Below, in pieces: positions 25,205-32,188 of a stretch of DNA of 64,000 nt. The notes beneath the pieces were generated by a model. That model was not told the origin of the DNA. It did not search any database and was given only the letters and a program-made list of their open reading frames with translations. The position numbers were made by a program, and so were the translations under genes. The DNA is from Brachybacterium kimchii (lineage in GTDB: Bacteria; Actinomycetota; Actinomycetes; Actinomycetales; Dermabacteraceae), in assembly GCF_023373525.1 (NCBI RefSeq), contig NZ_CP097218.1:4030001-4094000 (forward strand), read 5' to 3'. Each line of letters opens with the position of its first letter. Within the stretch, counting starts at the first letter, position 1.

Positions 25205-25404
25205 CCAGTCACCCCCTCGGCACCCTCCCACTCCTCAGTGATCCATGTCGGGATGATGCCGTCCTCGTCCACGTACTCGAGGATCGCCAGTAGGTAGACG
25301 GCCTCTCCGGTCTCGAGCACGCCCGCCTCCCAGCGCCTGTGGATCTCCTCGGCGTACTCAGCCTTGCCCTGCTCGTCGAACTTGTGTGTTGTCGTCGTGT
25401 TCAT
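25201..25404 (-). CDS. small acidic hypothetical protein
   Basis: 67 residues (MNTTTTHKFDEQGKAEYAEEIHRRWEAG...), not recognised, acidic and Trp-containing. Start overlaps the preceding stop (ATGA) and stop overlaps the following start (ATGA), so it is translated as part of the coupled chain; that coupling is the main evidence that it is real. Confidence 0.65.
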   Translation of the reverse strand: MNTTTTHKFDEQGKAEYAEEIHRRWEAGVLETGEAVYLLAILEYVDEDGIIPTWITEEWEGAEGVTG

Positions 25405-25751
25405 GCCGCCTCGACCTCCTCGGCTCCATCCGTCTCGGCTCGACGGGCGATCATGGAGTACAGCTTCGCGGGCGTCGATCCTGGTGCCAGCACTCCGCCC
25501 TCGGTCAGGCGGTCGATGCTCTGCCTCACTTCCCGCATGGGCACCTTGGTCCTGCCGTCCCCTCCCAGCCAGCGGGCGAGTGTGCGATCGCTCAGCGTTG
25601 CCACACCCTCGCTGTCCGCGAACAGGACCGAGGCAAGGGCGACCTTCACGTCATGGTGGACGTTCTCCGACCCCCGTCCCTTCAGCAGGTAGATCGCCTC
25701 ATCGGCGATCAGCTCCACGCAGACGACATCGGGCAGTCGGCCCCGCTTCAC
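25401..25751 (-). CDS. small winged-helix-like protein of the element
   Basis: 116 residues with a GTG start overlapping the previous stop. Residues about 30-95 (VKVALASVLFADSEGVATLSDRTLARWLGGDGRTKVPMREVRQSIDRLTEGGVLAPG) look like a winged helix: a helical pair, a recognition helix, then a short wing. Not assignable to a named family. It resembles in architecture the 97-residue gene upstream and the 218-residue gene downstream, so three DNA-binding-type proteins are produced in a row. Confidence 0.65.
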   Translation of the reverse strand: MKRGRLPDVVCVELIADEAIYLLKGRGSENVHHDVKVALASVLFADSEGVATLSDRTLARWLGGDGRTKVPMREVRQSIDRLTEGGVLAPGSTPAKLYSMIARRAETDGAEEVEAA

Positions 25752-26041
25752 TCGACCTCACCGCCCGTGAGGATGAACTCGCGCTGGTCGCTCTCCGGGG
25801 TGATCACACCCTGGGACCGGAGCTGTCGGATCGCCGTATCCACGTCAGCCGGGGTGCAGGTGCTCTCACCGTCCGACGCCAACGCTCGCCGCAAGAACAC
25901 CTTGGACGGCGGAACCCATCGCCCGCTGTCGTCGGCGTGCTCGTGGATCAGGACAGTCAGGCGCAGACCTCGGTAGGCCCGCTTCGTCTTCATCTCTTCG
26001 TGGTGCTTCGAGTAGCTGAATCCCATCGCGGGATCTCCCAT
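25748..26041 (-). CDS. small winged-helix-like protein of the element
   Basis: 97 residues; the core (YRGLRLTVLIHEHADDSGRWVPPSKVFLRRALASDGESTCTPADVDTAIRQLRSQGVITPESDQREFILTGG) has the pattern of a winged helix ending in the R-x-L-x-x-x-G-V-I turn. No named family. Its ATG is 66 bases after the Cys-rich gene; its stop overlaps the next GTG. Confidence 0.6.
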   Translation of the reverse strand: MGDPAMGFSYSKHHEEMKTKRAYRGLRLTVLIHEHADDSGRWVPPSKVFLRRALASDGESTCTPADVDTAIRQLRSQGVITPESDQREFILTGGEVE

Positions 26042-26107
26042 CAGTTCGTGGGCCGCTCGTCTCCATCAGGGACGCTCACGGCTCGGTGGTAAGTGGTGTG
26101 CCTTCGC

Positions 26108-26755
26108 TCAGGCGGCGACTGCCCGTGTCGACTCAGGAGAGCCGTGCCGGGCGTCCTGGGGTCCGTAGTGCCAGACGCCCCGCGCGTCCTCCCAGTGCTT
26201 AGACGGGCAGTCGTTGAGCATGTCCAGGCAGTACCGTTCGCCGCCGCGCCCCTTGCGATGGAGCGTGAACGGCTTCTCGCCTGCAAACGTCTCGTGACAG
26301 CCTCCGCAGTGCCAGAACCTCGGGCCGCTATTCAGCTCGGTCCCGCACGGGCAGTACGGATGCGCCGAATCGGGAGCGCCTGCGTACTCGTGACCCCAGG
26401 TGTGCCAGGACTTCAGCGAGACGTACTCGGGTCGGTCGCGATCCCTGGGCCGCTTCCTCTCGTCGATCATGCAGACGGGGCAGTCGGAACGGATGCGGGA
26501 GGCCTCGAGCTGATATCGGGTCAGACGCCGCGAGGGTTCACCGTCAACGGGTGCACAGAGGTCCAGGCTGTCCCTGGTCCGCTCCGTGTCTTCGACGGCT
26601 CCTAGGGCCGACTCTCCCAGCACGTAGCCGGTCCCGTTCTCGAGTGCACGGAGCGCCTGCCCGCGAGTAGGGAAACTGCCCCTCTCGACGCCGCCCAGCG
26701 TCACGATGTAGAGGTCACGCTCCGCGTCGTGGGAGATCCCGTCGCGGGCGCTCAC
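26108..26755 (-). CDS. Cys-rich, zinc-ribbon-like protein of the element
   Basis: 215 residues. The N-terminal 45 residues form a small beta-alpha unit (DLYIVTLGGVERGSFPTRGQALRALENG) like a DNA- or DUF-type tag. Cysteine pairs at SDCPVCMID, YCPCGTEL and WHCGGCHETF, with further Cys and His (RYCLDMLNDCPSKHW), suggest two or three zinc sites. It is not a recognisable nuclease. GTG start overlaps the excisionase stop (GTGA). Function unknown; a zinc-binding nucleic-acid protein is the best guess. Confidence 0.65.
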   Translation of the reverse strand: MSARDGISHDAERDLYIVTLGGVERGSFPTRGQALRALENGTGYVLGESALGAVEDTERTRDSLDLCAPVDGEPSRRLTRYQLEASRIRSDCPVCMIDERKRPRDRDRPEYVSLKSWHTWGHEYAGAPDSAHPYCPCGTELNSGPRFWHCGGCHETFAGEKPFTLHRKGRGGERYCLDMLNDCPSKHWEDARGVWHYGPQDARHGSPESTRAVAA

Positions 26756-26982
26756 GCGGCCACCTCGGAGCCGTCGCTCAGGTCGGCGATGTGCGCCTGT
26801 ACGTCGCTCAGGCGGTAGCGAACCGCTCGAGCAGACACCTTCACGTGCCTTGGCTGGGGAGTGTGGCCGGTAGATCGCCAGGTGCGCAGTGTCGCGGGCT
26901 TCAGCCCGAGCATGGACGCGGCTTCCTGCTCGGTCAGCAGACGGTCGCCGACCACAGGGTGCGCAGGGGTAGAGAGGGACAT
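26752..26982 (-). CDS. xis: excisionase-like MerR/HTH_17 DNA-binding protein
   Basis: 76 residues with LLTEQEAASMLGLKPATLRTWRSTGHTPQPRHVKVSARAVRYRLSDVQAHIADL, the standard excisionase/AlpA winged-helix pattern. It probably directs integrase toward excision or acts as a control protein. First gene of the coupled leftward operon; GAAGGA lies 8 bases before the ATG. A good promoter lies 312 bases upstream, which leaves an unusually long leader. Confidence 0.85.
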   Translation of the reverse strand: MSLSTPAHPVVGDRLLTEQEAASMLGLKPATLRTWRSTGHTPQPRHVKVSARAVRYRLSDVQAHIADLSDGSEVAA

Positions 26983-27294
26983 GATGGTGTCCTTCAGCGG
27001 GGATCTCGACGCCTACAACCCCGGGACTCTTCGGTCCTCATCGGCGGGCGGATCAGAGATCGGATCTCGGCGAGGGTCGCGGTTCGCTCCGCGTCCTCCT
27101 CGTGCAGTGGTCCCAACGCCAGCGCGTTCCATCGCGCCGTCTGGAGATGATCCAACTGCCGCAGGTCTCGACGCCAGCGCGCATCCGCTTACTTCACCAC
27201 GGTGCACGCCGTCTGGAGACGGATACCTGCTCGCCCTCTCGCCGGGAGGCGGTGGGGCGGGGCCTGCTTGGTGCGACCCTCAACCGGAACGTCG
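26983..27294 (-). other. long leader with direct repeats and a palindrome
   Basis: No convincing gene. Contains ACGCCAGCGCG at 27116 and 27171, CGCCGTCTGGAGA at 27135 and 27207, and a perfect palindrome CCGTCTGGAGACGG at 27209-27222. These lie between the promoter at 27295-27322 and the excisionase start, so they could be operators, arm sites or an untranslated regulatory RNA. Confidence 0.4.
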
Positions 27295-27322
27295 ATTGTA
27301 CACCTGTTCGAACATGCGTCAA
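27295..27322 (-). promoter_or_regulatory. strong promoter of the leftward element operon
   Basis: On the minus strand TTGACG, 16 bases, TACAAT. The spacer holds the 10-base palindrome TGTTCGAACA, a likely repressor site. Confidence 0.65.
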
Positions 27323-27396
27323 CATCCATCGTTGATCGTCGCTTGACCAGTCGGAGCGGATGCGCTCGATAGACCCACATCTATGTACCACGTCTA

Positions 27397-27428
27397 GGTG
27401 ATACACTATCGGGATCACCAGGTACGAT
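27397..27428 (+). promoter_or_regulatory. leaderless promoter with overlapping operator
   Basis: TACGAT (27423-27428) stands six bases before ATG 27435, the leaderless layout. An inverted repeat GGTGAT-N11-ATCACC (27397-27419) covers the region between -10 and -35. Confidence 0.55.
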
Positions 27429-27434
27429 GGTCGC

Positions 27435-27848
27435 ATGAACGTCACAGAGATCTCGACCCATTGGCACGCCGCAGTCGTCGCACCGGACGCAGGGATCGGA
27501 GTCGCGATGGCCGCGACCCCGATCTGCGAGTGCCCCGGCTGTCTCGTCCGGGTCTGGCAGGACCGGGAGTGCTTCGACGCCGAGTTGCGCGTACTCGGCT
27601 TCGCCCGCGTGGACCTCGCGCCAGGGGACGGCGAGAGGGAAGTGCTCTACGCACTCGGCGAGGTAGAGCCGCAATGGACCGAGGGCGGAATGCTCCAGGT
27701 TCCGTGGTCACCCGACGCCCTGCCGGTCGCTGAGTACGGCGGCGATGTTGAACAGCTCCGAGAGCATCCGCTCGTCCCGATGTTGTGGGGACGCCTTGAA
27801 GCCCTTGTGCGAGACCTTGACCGTGAGGCCGACAGCGCTACGGCGTAG
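27435..27848 (+). CDS. hypothetical protein, only rightward gene of the element
   Basis: 137 residues, not recognised. It has a CECPGC cysteine cluster at 31-36, an otherwise acidic, Trp-containing body (VWQDRECF, EPQWTEGGMLQVPWSPD) and a helical end. No membrane segment. Divergent from the main operon, with its own leaderless promoter and terminator, the position usually held by an immunity, repressor or cargo gene. Confidence 0.65.
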   Translation: MNVTEISTHWHAAVVAPDAGIGVAMAATPICECPGCLVRVWQDRECFDAELRVLGFARVDLAPGDGEREVLYALGEVEPQWTEGGMLQVPWSPDALPVAEYGGDVEQLREHPLVPMLWGRLEALVRDLDREADSATA

Positions 27849-27868
27849 GACTCCACAGGGCACAACCC

Positions 27869-27905
27869 AGCGCCCCGACCTTCCAGTGCGGAGGGCCGGG
27901 GCGCT
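27869..27905 (+). terminator. terminator of the rightward element gene
   Basis: Sixteen-base-pair stem (27869-27884 with 27890-27905, one mismatch, one G-T pair), five-base loop, then TCGTTGT. Confidence 0.75.
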
Positions 27906-27943
27906 TCGTTGTGAGGGAGCTTCAAAGCGTGAACGTCACCACT

Positions 27944-27967
27944 GTCACCGCTTTCGTCACCGCTTTG
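27944..27967. repeat. integrase arm-type motifs, far side
   Basis: GTCACCGCTTTCGTCACCG (27944-27962), the same 19 bases as 20507-20525, continuing into a second GTCACCGCTTTG (27956-27967). A third GTCACC precedes at 27935. These lie 103-135 bases inside the far attachment repeat. Confidence 0.6.
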
Positions 27968-28069
27968 GGTGACGAGGTTCCTGGTGCTCCGACGCCTCGA
28001 CGGTGCACAAGTGCAGGTAGAGCCAACATGCAAAAACGGGGATCGACAACCTGAAACACCACATGCGCA

Positions 28070-28107
28070 AAACAGGCGGTTGCGAGTTCGAATCTCGTCT
28101 CCAGCTC
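28070..28107 (+). repeat. attachment site repeat, far side (38 bp)
   Basis: Exact second copy of the tRNA-Thr 3' segment (20423-20460). It marks the original chromosomal junction: the base after it starts the hairpin that would have ended the tRNA transcript before insertion. Confidence 0.93.
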
Positions 28108-28110
28108 AGC

Positions 28111-28170
28111 GAAACAGCCCCTCGCCCGGAGGTGCACCGCACACGGTGCCCAGTGGCGAGGGGCTGTTTC
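28111..28170. terminator. displaced tRNA-Thr terminator, also ends ALDH gene
   Basis: Perfect 16-base-pair stem (28111-28126 with 28155-28170) enclosing a second hairpin GCACCG-CACA-CGGTGC. It begins three bases after the far repeat, so it sat three bases past the tRNA-proximal repeat before the element entered. It also lies downstream of the minus-strand aldehyde dehydrogenase. Confidence 0.75.
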
Positions 28171-28229
28171 AGCGTGGATCCACGCTCTCGACGTCGCCGT
28201 GCGCGGAGCGCATCGACGAGGAGCCGTGC

Positions 28230-29750
28230 TCAGCGCCCGTGGTTGATCTGCACGTGCTTGGTGCGGGAGAAGTCCTCGAGCGCATGGATCGAGAGGTCCC
28301 GGCCGTACCCGGAGCCCTTGAAGCCGCCCCAGGGCAGCTCGCTCGCGAGCACCAGGTGGCTGTTGACCCAGACGGTCCCGAAGTCCAGACGGCGCGGCAC
28401 GTCGAGGGAGCGGGCGGCGTCGCGCGTCCACACCGAGGCGGCGAGGCCGTAGACGACGTCGTTGGCGCGGCGCACCGCCTCGTCCTCGTCGGCGAAGGTC
28501 TCCACCGTGATCACCGGCCCGAAGACCTCCTCGCGGGCGGCCTCGGTGCCCTCGCGCACGTCGACGAGGACCGTCGGCTCCACGAAGTAGCCGGGGCCCG
28601 GGAGGGCGGCGCCGCCGATGGCGACGCGGGCCCCGTCCTGCTGCGCGCGGTCGATGAAGGCCAGCACCCGCTCCTGGTGGGTCTGCGAGATGAGGGGGCC
28701 CACCTCGATGTCCTCCCCGGCGTCGGGGGTGCCCACGGGGATCTGCCGGACCTGCTCCACGAGCTGCTCGACGAAGCGGTCCGCCACGTCCTCGTGCACC
28801 AGGACGCGCGTCGCGGCCCCGCACTCCTGGCCGGAGTTCCAGAACGACGCGCTGCGCAGTCCTGCGGCCGTCGCCTCGAGATCGGCGTCCTCGAAGACGA
28901 GCACGGGCGCCTTGCCGCCGAGCTCGAGATGCACGCGCTTGAGGGACTCGGCGGCGGCGCTCGCGACCGCGCGGCCGCTGCCGACGCTCCCGGTGAGGGC
29001 GATCAGGTCGACCCCGGGGTGGGACGACATCGCGGCGCCGACCTCGCGGCCCCGCCCCAGCACGATGTTGAGGACGCCCGCGGGCACGATGTCCGCGATC
29101 AGCTCGGCGAGCTTGAGCAGGGAGAGCGGGGTGAGCTCCGCGGGCTTGACCACCGCGGTGTCGCCGACGGCGAGGATGGGCGCGATCTTCCACGCGGCCA
29201 TCAGCAGCGGGTAGTTCCAGGGCACGATCACCCCGACCACGCCGACCGGCTCCCGGAGCACCAGGGAGGTGTGGTCGGCGACGTAGTCGGCGGTGCCGAG
29301 GCCGGTGAGGGAGCGCGCCGCGCCGGCGGAGAAGCGGAAGACGTCGGCCGCCGAGGCCACGTCGTCCGCGGTGACCGACGGCGGCTTGCCGGTGTCCAGC
29401 GCCTCGAGCCGGCCCAGCAGCTCGGCCTCGGCGTCGATGCGGTCGGCGATCGCCAGCAGCAGCTCGGCCCGCTCCCGGGGCGTGGTCGCGCCCCACGCGG
29501 CGAAGGCCGCCGCGGCGGCGTCCGCGGCGCGGTCCAGCTCGGCGGTGCCCGCCTGGGGGAGGAGGGCGACCTGATGCTCGTCGGAGGGGTCGACCAGCGG
29601 TGCCGAGACGGGGCCCGTGGTGTCGAAGGCCCCGTCGATGAAGTGGCCCAGCGGCGGCATCTCCGCCTCGGCGACGAGGGGATCCCCTGCCCCGCGGCGC
29701 ACCTGCACCCGCTCGTCGGCGGCTCGATCGGTGGTGGTCGAAGTGGTCAT
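28230..29750 (-). CDS. NAD(P)-dependent aldehyde dehydrogenase
   Basis: 506-residue ALDH-superfamily enzyme oxidising an aldehyde to an acid. Catalytic Glu in HLELGGKAPVLVFEDAD, catalytic Cys in FWNSGQECGAATRVLV, Asn in GVIVPWNYPLLMAAWKIAPI, and the PWGGFKGSGYGRDLS ending, typical of betaine-aldehyde/gamma-aminobutyraldehyde dehydrogenases. The start at 29750 is preferred to 29792, because a promoter (TTGTGT, 17 bases, TACGGT at 29797-29825 on the minus strand) puts the RNA start near 29790. The promoter overlaps the operator at 29805. Likely works on the product of the amine oxidase encoded to the right. Confidence 0.9.
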   Translation of the reverse strand: MTTSTTTDRAADERVQVRRGAGDPLVAEAEMPPLGHFIDGAFDTTGPVSAPLVDPSDEHQVALLPQAGTAELDRAADAAAAAFAAWGATTPRERAELLLAIADRIDAEAELLGRLEALDTGKPPSVTADDVASAADVFRFSAGAARSLTGLGTADYVADHTSLVLREPVGVVGVIVPWNYPLLMAAWKIAPILAVGDTAVVKPAELTPLSLLKLAELIADIVPAGVLNIVLGRGREVGAAMSSHPGVDLIALTGSVGSGRAVASAAAESLKRVHLELGGKAPVLVFEDADLEATAAGLRSASFWNSGQECGAATRVLVHEDVADRFVEQLVEQVRQIPVGTPDAGEDIEVGPLISQTHQERVLAFIDRAQQDGARVAIGGAALPGPGYFVEPTVLVDVREGTEAAREEVFGPVITVETFADEDEAVRRANDVVYGLAASVWTRDAARSLDVPRRLDFGTVWVNSHLVLASELPWGGFKGSGYGRDLSIHALEDFSRTKHVQINHGR

Positions 29751-29803
29751 CGCGCGATGTTCTCCTGACGCGTCGTTGCGGTGGTCGGACACCGGGACCG
29801 TAT

Positions 29804-29826
29804 CTTGTGATCACACATCACACAAG
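29804..29826. promoter_or_regulatory. GntR/FCD operator at ALDH promoter
   Basis: TTGTGATCACACATCACA with the exact palindrome TGTGATCACA (29806-29815), bracketed by CTTGTG and CACAAG. Matches the site at 30622-30639. Confidence 0.7.
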
Positions 29827-29886
29827 GATGGTCGTGCGTGCAGGGGCCGCACCGGGGCACGGATCGGTGCGGGGGAGGGGGAGAGG

Positions 29887-30576
29887 TCAGCGCTCCTTCT
29901 CGGAGCCCTGCGTCTCGAGCTGGGCCTCGATGCGCTGGGTGGCGCTGGTGAGCGAATCGCCCGTGAGCGTCGCGGCGGCCTCGCCGTCGTGCGCGGCGGC
30001 GGCCTCGATCAGCTGCTGCGGGAAGCGCCAGAGCGTCGAGGCGGTGCCCGTGTCCACGGAACCGCGAGCGCCCATCACCTTGTAGGGGCGGCAGTCCTGC
30101 CAGAGCCCGCGGACGACCTTGAGGAGGAAGGGGTTCCCTGACGCGCCGTAGAGCGCGGCGAGCAGGGCCTCGTCGATGTCCAGGGCGTCGAGGAGGCGGC
30201 CCTCGTCGACCGCGGTCCTGAGCAGCTCGAACTGGGTGCGCATCTCCTCGAGCCCCGCCTCGTCGATGCGCACGGCCCCTTCGCGGGCCGCCGCCGACTC
30301 GAGGATCCGACGGGTCTCGTAGACGTGCACGAGCTCCTCGAGGCTCAGCGTGCGCACCACCGCGCCCTTGTGGGGGGAGCGCTCCGCGAGGCCCGCCTCC
30401 TCGAGGCGACGGATCGCCTCGCGCACCGGCATCACGCTGGTGCCGACCTCCTGGGCGATGTCGCGGATCCGCAGCCGGGTCCCCGTGGGCATGTCCCCGC
30501 GGAGGATCGCGTCGTGCAGCGAGGCGTACACCTGGTCGGTCAGCAGGGTCGGTTCGATGCGCTTGGAGAGGGCCAC
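29887..30576 (-). CDS. GntR-family regulator, FCD (FadR) subfamily
   Basis: 229 residues: winged helix at about 10-75 (VYASLHDAILRGDMPTGTRLRIRDIAQEVGTSVMPVREAIRRLEEAGLAERSPHKGAVV), then the all-helical FCD ligand-binding domain with conserved ETRRILE. It lies between two copies of the same operator and is read away from the oxidase operon. It presumably represses the aldehyde dehydrogenase, itself and the oxidase operon until an inducer binds. The inducer is unknown. Confidence 0.9.
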   Translation of the reverse strand: MALSKRIEPTLLTDQVYASLHDAILRGDMPTGTRLRIRDIAQEVGTSVMPVREAIRRLEEAGLAERSPHKGAVVRTLSLEELVHVYETRRILESAAAREGAVRIDEAGLEEMRTQFELLRTAVDEGRLLDALDIDEALLAALYGASGNPFLLKVVRGLWQDCRPYKVMGARGSVDTGTASTLWRFPQQLIEAAAAHDGEAAATLTGDSLTSATQRIEAQLETQGSEKER

Positions 30577-30611
30577 CTGTCCAGATTACGCGGTGGATCC
30601 GGGGAACCCTC

Positions 30612-30640
30612 TTGCGTTGATTTGTGATCACAGATTACAG
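30612..30640. promoter_or_regulatory. GntR/FCD operator over oxidase operon promoter
   Basis: TTGTGATCACAGATTACA (from 30622) with the same TGTGATCACA palindrome (30623-30632) as upstream of the ALDH gene. A plus-strand promoter TTGCGT (30612), 17 bases, TTACAG (30635) overlaps it. Confidence 0.65.
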
Positions 30641-30767
30641 TCGCTCCACGGATCGCGGCGCGGACGCCGGATCCCAGATCGCACAGGGACGTGCACCGCC
30701 CCGCGACGACGCACAGGCAGTTCCGCCCGACCCACGCAGGCCGGGCCCATTGAGAAGGAGCACGTCC

Positions 30768-32174
30768 ATGAAGGACGCCATCGTCATCGGCGCCGGCCTC
30801 GCCGGCCTCTCCGCGGCCTGGAGACTGCGGCACTTCGACACCCTCGTCCTCGAGGCCGACGACCGCGTGGGAGGTCGGATCCGCTCCGAGCGGCGCGGCG
30901 CGTACTGGCTGAACTGGGGCGGGCACGTCTTCGCCGGCCCCGACTCGTCGACCGACGAGCTGCTGCGCGAGGTCGGCGTGACCGCGGTCGAGATCCCCGG
31001 CTCGCTGCAGGGCATGGCCATGAACGGCACGTTCCTGCGCAAGGGCCACATCGCGACCTATCCGCTGCGCATCCCGATGCCGATGGCCGATCGGATCGCG
31101 ACCTTCCGCGCGGGCGCCAAGGTGCTCGGCGGCGTGGCCCGCTACATGGACGTGGTGCGCACCCGGCCCGGCGAGTCCGGGGCCATGCGCCAGCAGCGGA
31201 TCTACGACTTCGAGGGCGATCGCAGCTTCCAGGACTACGTGGGGGACCTGCCGGAGGACGCCGCGTCCCTGTTCAGCACCACCGTCACCCGCTCCGCCGG
31301 GAACATGGACCAGATCTCCGCCGGCGCCGGCATCGGCTACTTCAGCCTCGTGCTCGGCTTCGGCCAGGGCCTGAACCGCGGGATCGTCGGCGGCCCCTCC
31401 ACGCTCACCCGGACCCTCGCCGCATCTCTCGGCGAGGACCTGCAGCTGGGCGCGACCGTCCACGAGGTCGTGCACCGGCCCGGATCCGTGCTGGTGCGCT
31501 ACAGCCAGGACGGCGTCGAGCGCGAGGAGGAGGCGCGCACCGTCGTCGTCGCCACCACGGCCGACGTCACCCACCGCATCGGCGTGGACCTTCCCGAGGA
31601 CCTCCGCGACGCCCTCTCGCGCATCCAGTACGGACCCCATGTGAGCACGGCGTTCCTCACCGACGAGACGACCTCCCGTCCCTGGGACGACATCTACGCG
31701 ATCGCCGCCCCCAAGCGGTCCTTCGCGATCGCCCTGAACCAGGCGAGCATCGTGCGCGGCACGGAGTCCGAGCGCCGCCCCGGCGGCAGCCTCATGACCT
31801 TCTCCCCGGCGGGGCTCGGGCGCGCGCTGCTCGACCTCGACGACGAGGAGGTCCAGCGCCGCCACCTGCGCGACCTCGACCAGATCCTCGGGCACGGGTT
31901 CGCGGACTCCGTGGTCGAGGCGGAGACCGACCGCTGGGCGGTCGCCTCCCCGTACAGCTTCCCCGGACGCGCCGCCCTGCAGAGCGTCCTCACCCGAGGC
32001 ACCGACCGGGTCTTCCTGGCCGGCGACTACCTCGGGACCCTCTACACCGAGAGCGCCGTCACCACCGGCTTCTCGGCGGCCCAGAACGCGGCGAGCGTCC
32101 TGGCCACCCCCGTGCGGCGGAGCCTGTCGGGCCCTGCCGCCGATGCACCGACCCTGACCCCCACCGCAGTCTGA
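30768..32174 (+). CDS. FAD-dependent amine oxidase/protoporphyrinogen-oxidase-like protein
   Basis: 468-residue flavoprotein with N-terminal FAD motif IVIGAGLAGLSAAWRL...VLEADDRVGGRIRS and C-terminal VFLAGDYLGTLYTESAVTTGFSAAQNAA, the signature of the flavin amine-oxidase superfamily. No signal peptide. In this setting an amine or amino-acid oxidation is more likely than haem synthesis, because no haem genes are near and the ALDH, lyase and amino-acid symporter share the locus. Short GAAGGAG ribosome site. First gene of a three-gene operon. Confidence 0.82.
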   Translation: MKDAIVIGAGLAGLSAAWRLRHFDTLVLEADDRVGGRIRSERRGAYWLNWGGHVFAGPDSSTDELLREVGVTAVEIPGSLQGMAMNGTFLRKGHIATYPLRIPMPMADRIATFRAGAKVLGGVARYMDVVRTRPGESGAMRQQRIYDFEGDRSFQDYVGDLPEDAASLFSTTVTRSAGNMDQISAGAGIGYFSLVLGFGQGLNRGIVGGPSTLTRTLAASLGEDLQLGATVHEVVHRPGSVLVRYSQDGVEREEEARTVVVATTADVTHRIGVDLPEDLRDALSRIQYGPHVSTAFLTDETTSRPWDDIYAIAAPKRSFAIALNQASIVRGTESERRPGGSLMTFSPAGLGRALLDLDDEEVQRRHLRDLDQILGHGFADSVVEAETDRWAVASPYSFPGRAALQSVLTRGTDRVFLAGDYLGTLYTESAVTTGFSAAQNAASVLATPVRRSLSGPAADAPTLTPTAV

Positions 32175-32188
32175 GAAGGAGACCGACC

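Larger units (their letters stand above)
20461..28107. mobile_element. 7.6 kb integrative element in tRNA-Thr
   Basis: DNA between the two 38-bp repeats, with lower GC, different codon use and genes unlike the flanks. It holds a tyrosine integrase next to the tRNA, an excisionase-like protein at the other end of one long leftward operon, several winged-helix proteins, an iteron-like array and five or more unrecognised small genes, plus one rightward gene near the far end. I see no relaxase, FtsK/TraB transfer ATPase, terminase, portal or capsid gene. It is therefore not a complete phage or a standard actinomycete conjugative element, and could be a phage satellite or a replicating cryptic element. 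Confidence 0.9.

Noticed and set aside
27305-27314. LexA/SOS box TGTTCGAACA
   Set aside because: The SOS box has GAAC-N4-GTTC order; here the halves are reversed (GTTC GAAC) with no spacer, so I keep it only as an unspecified palindrome.
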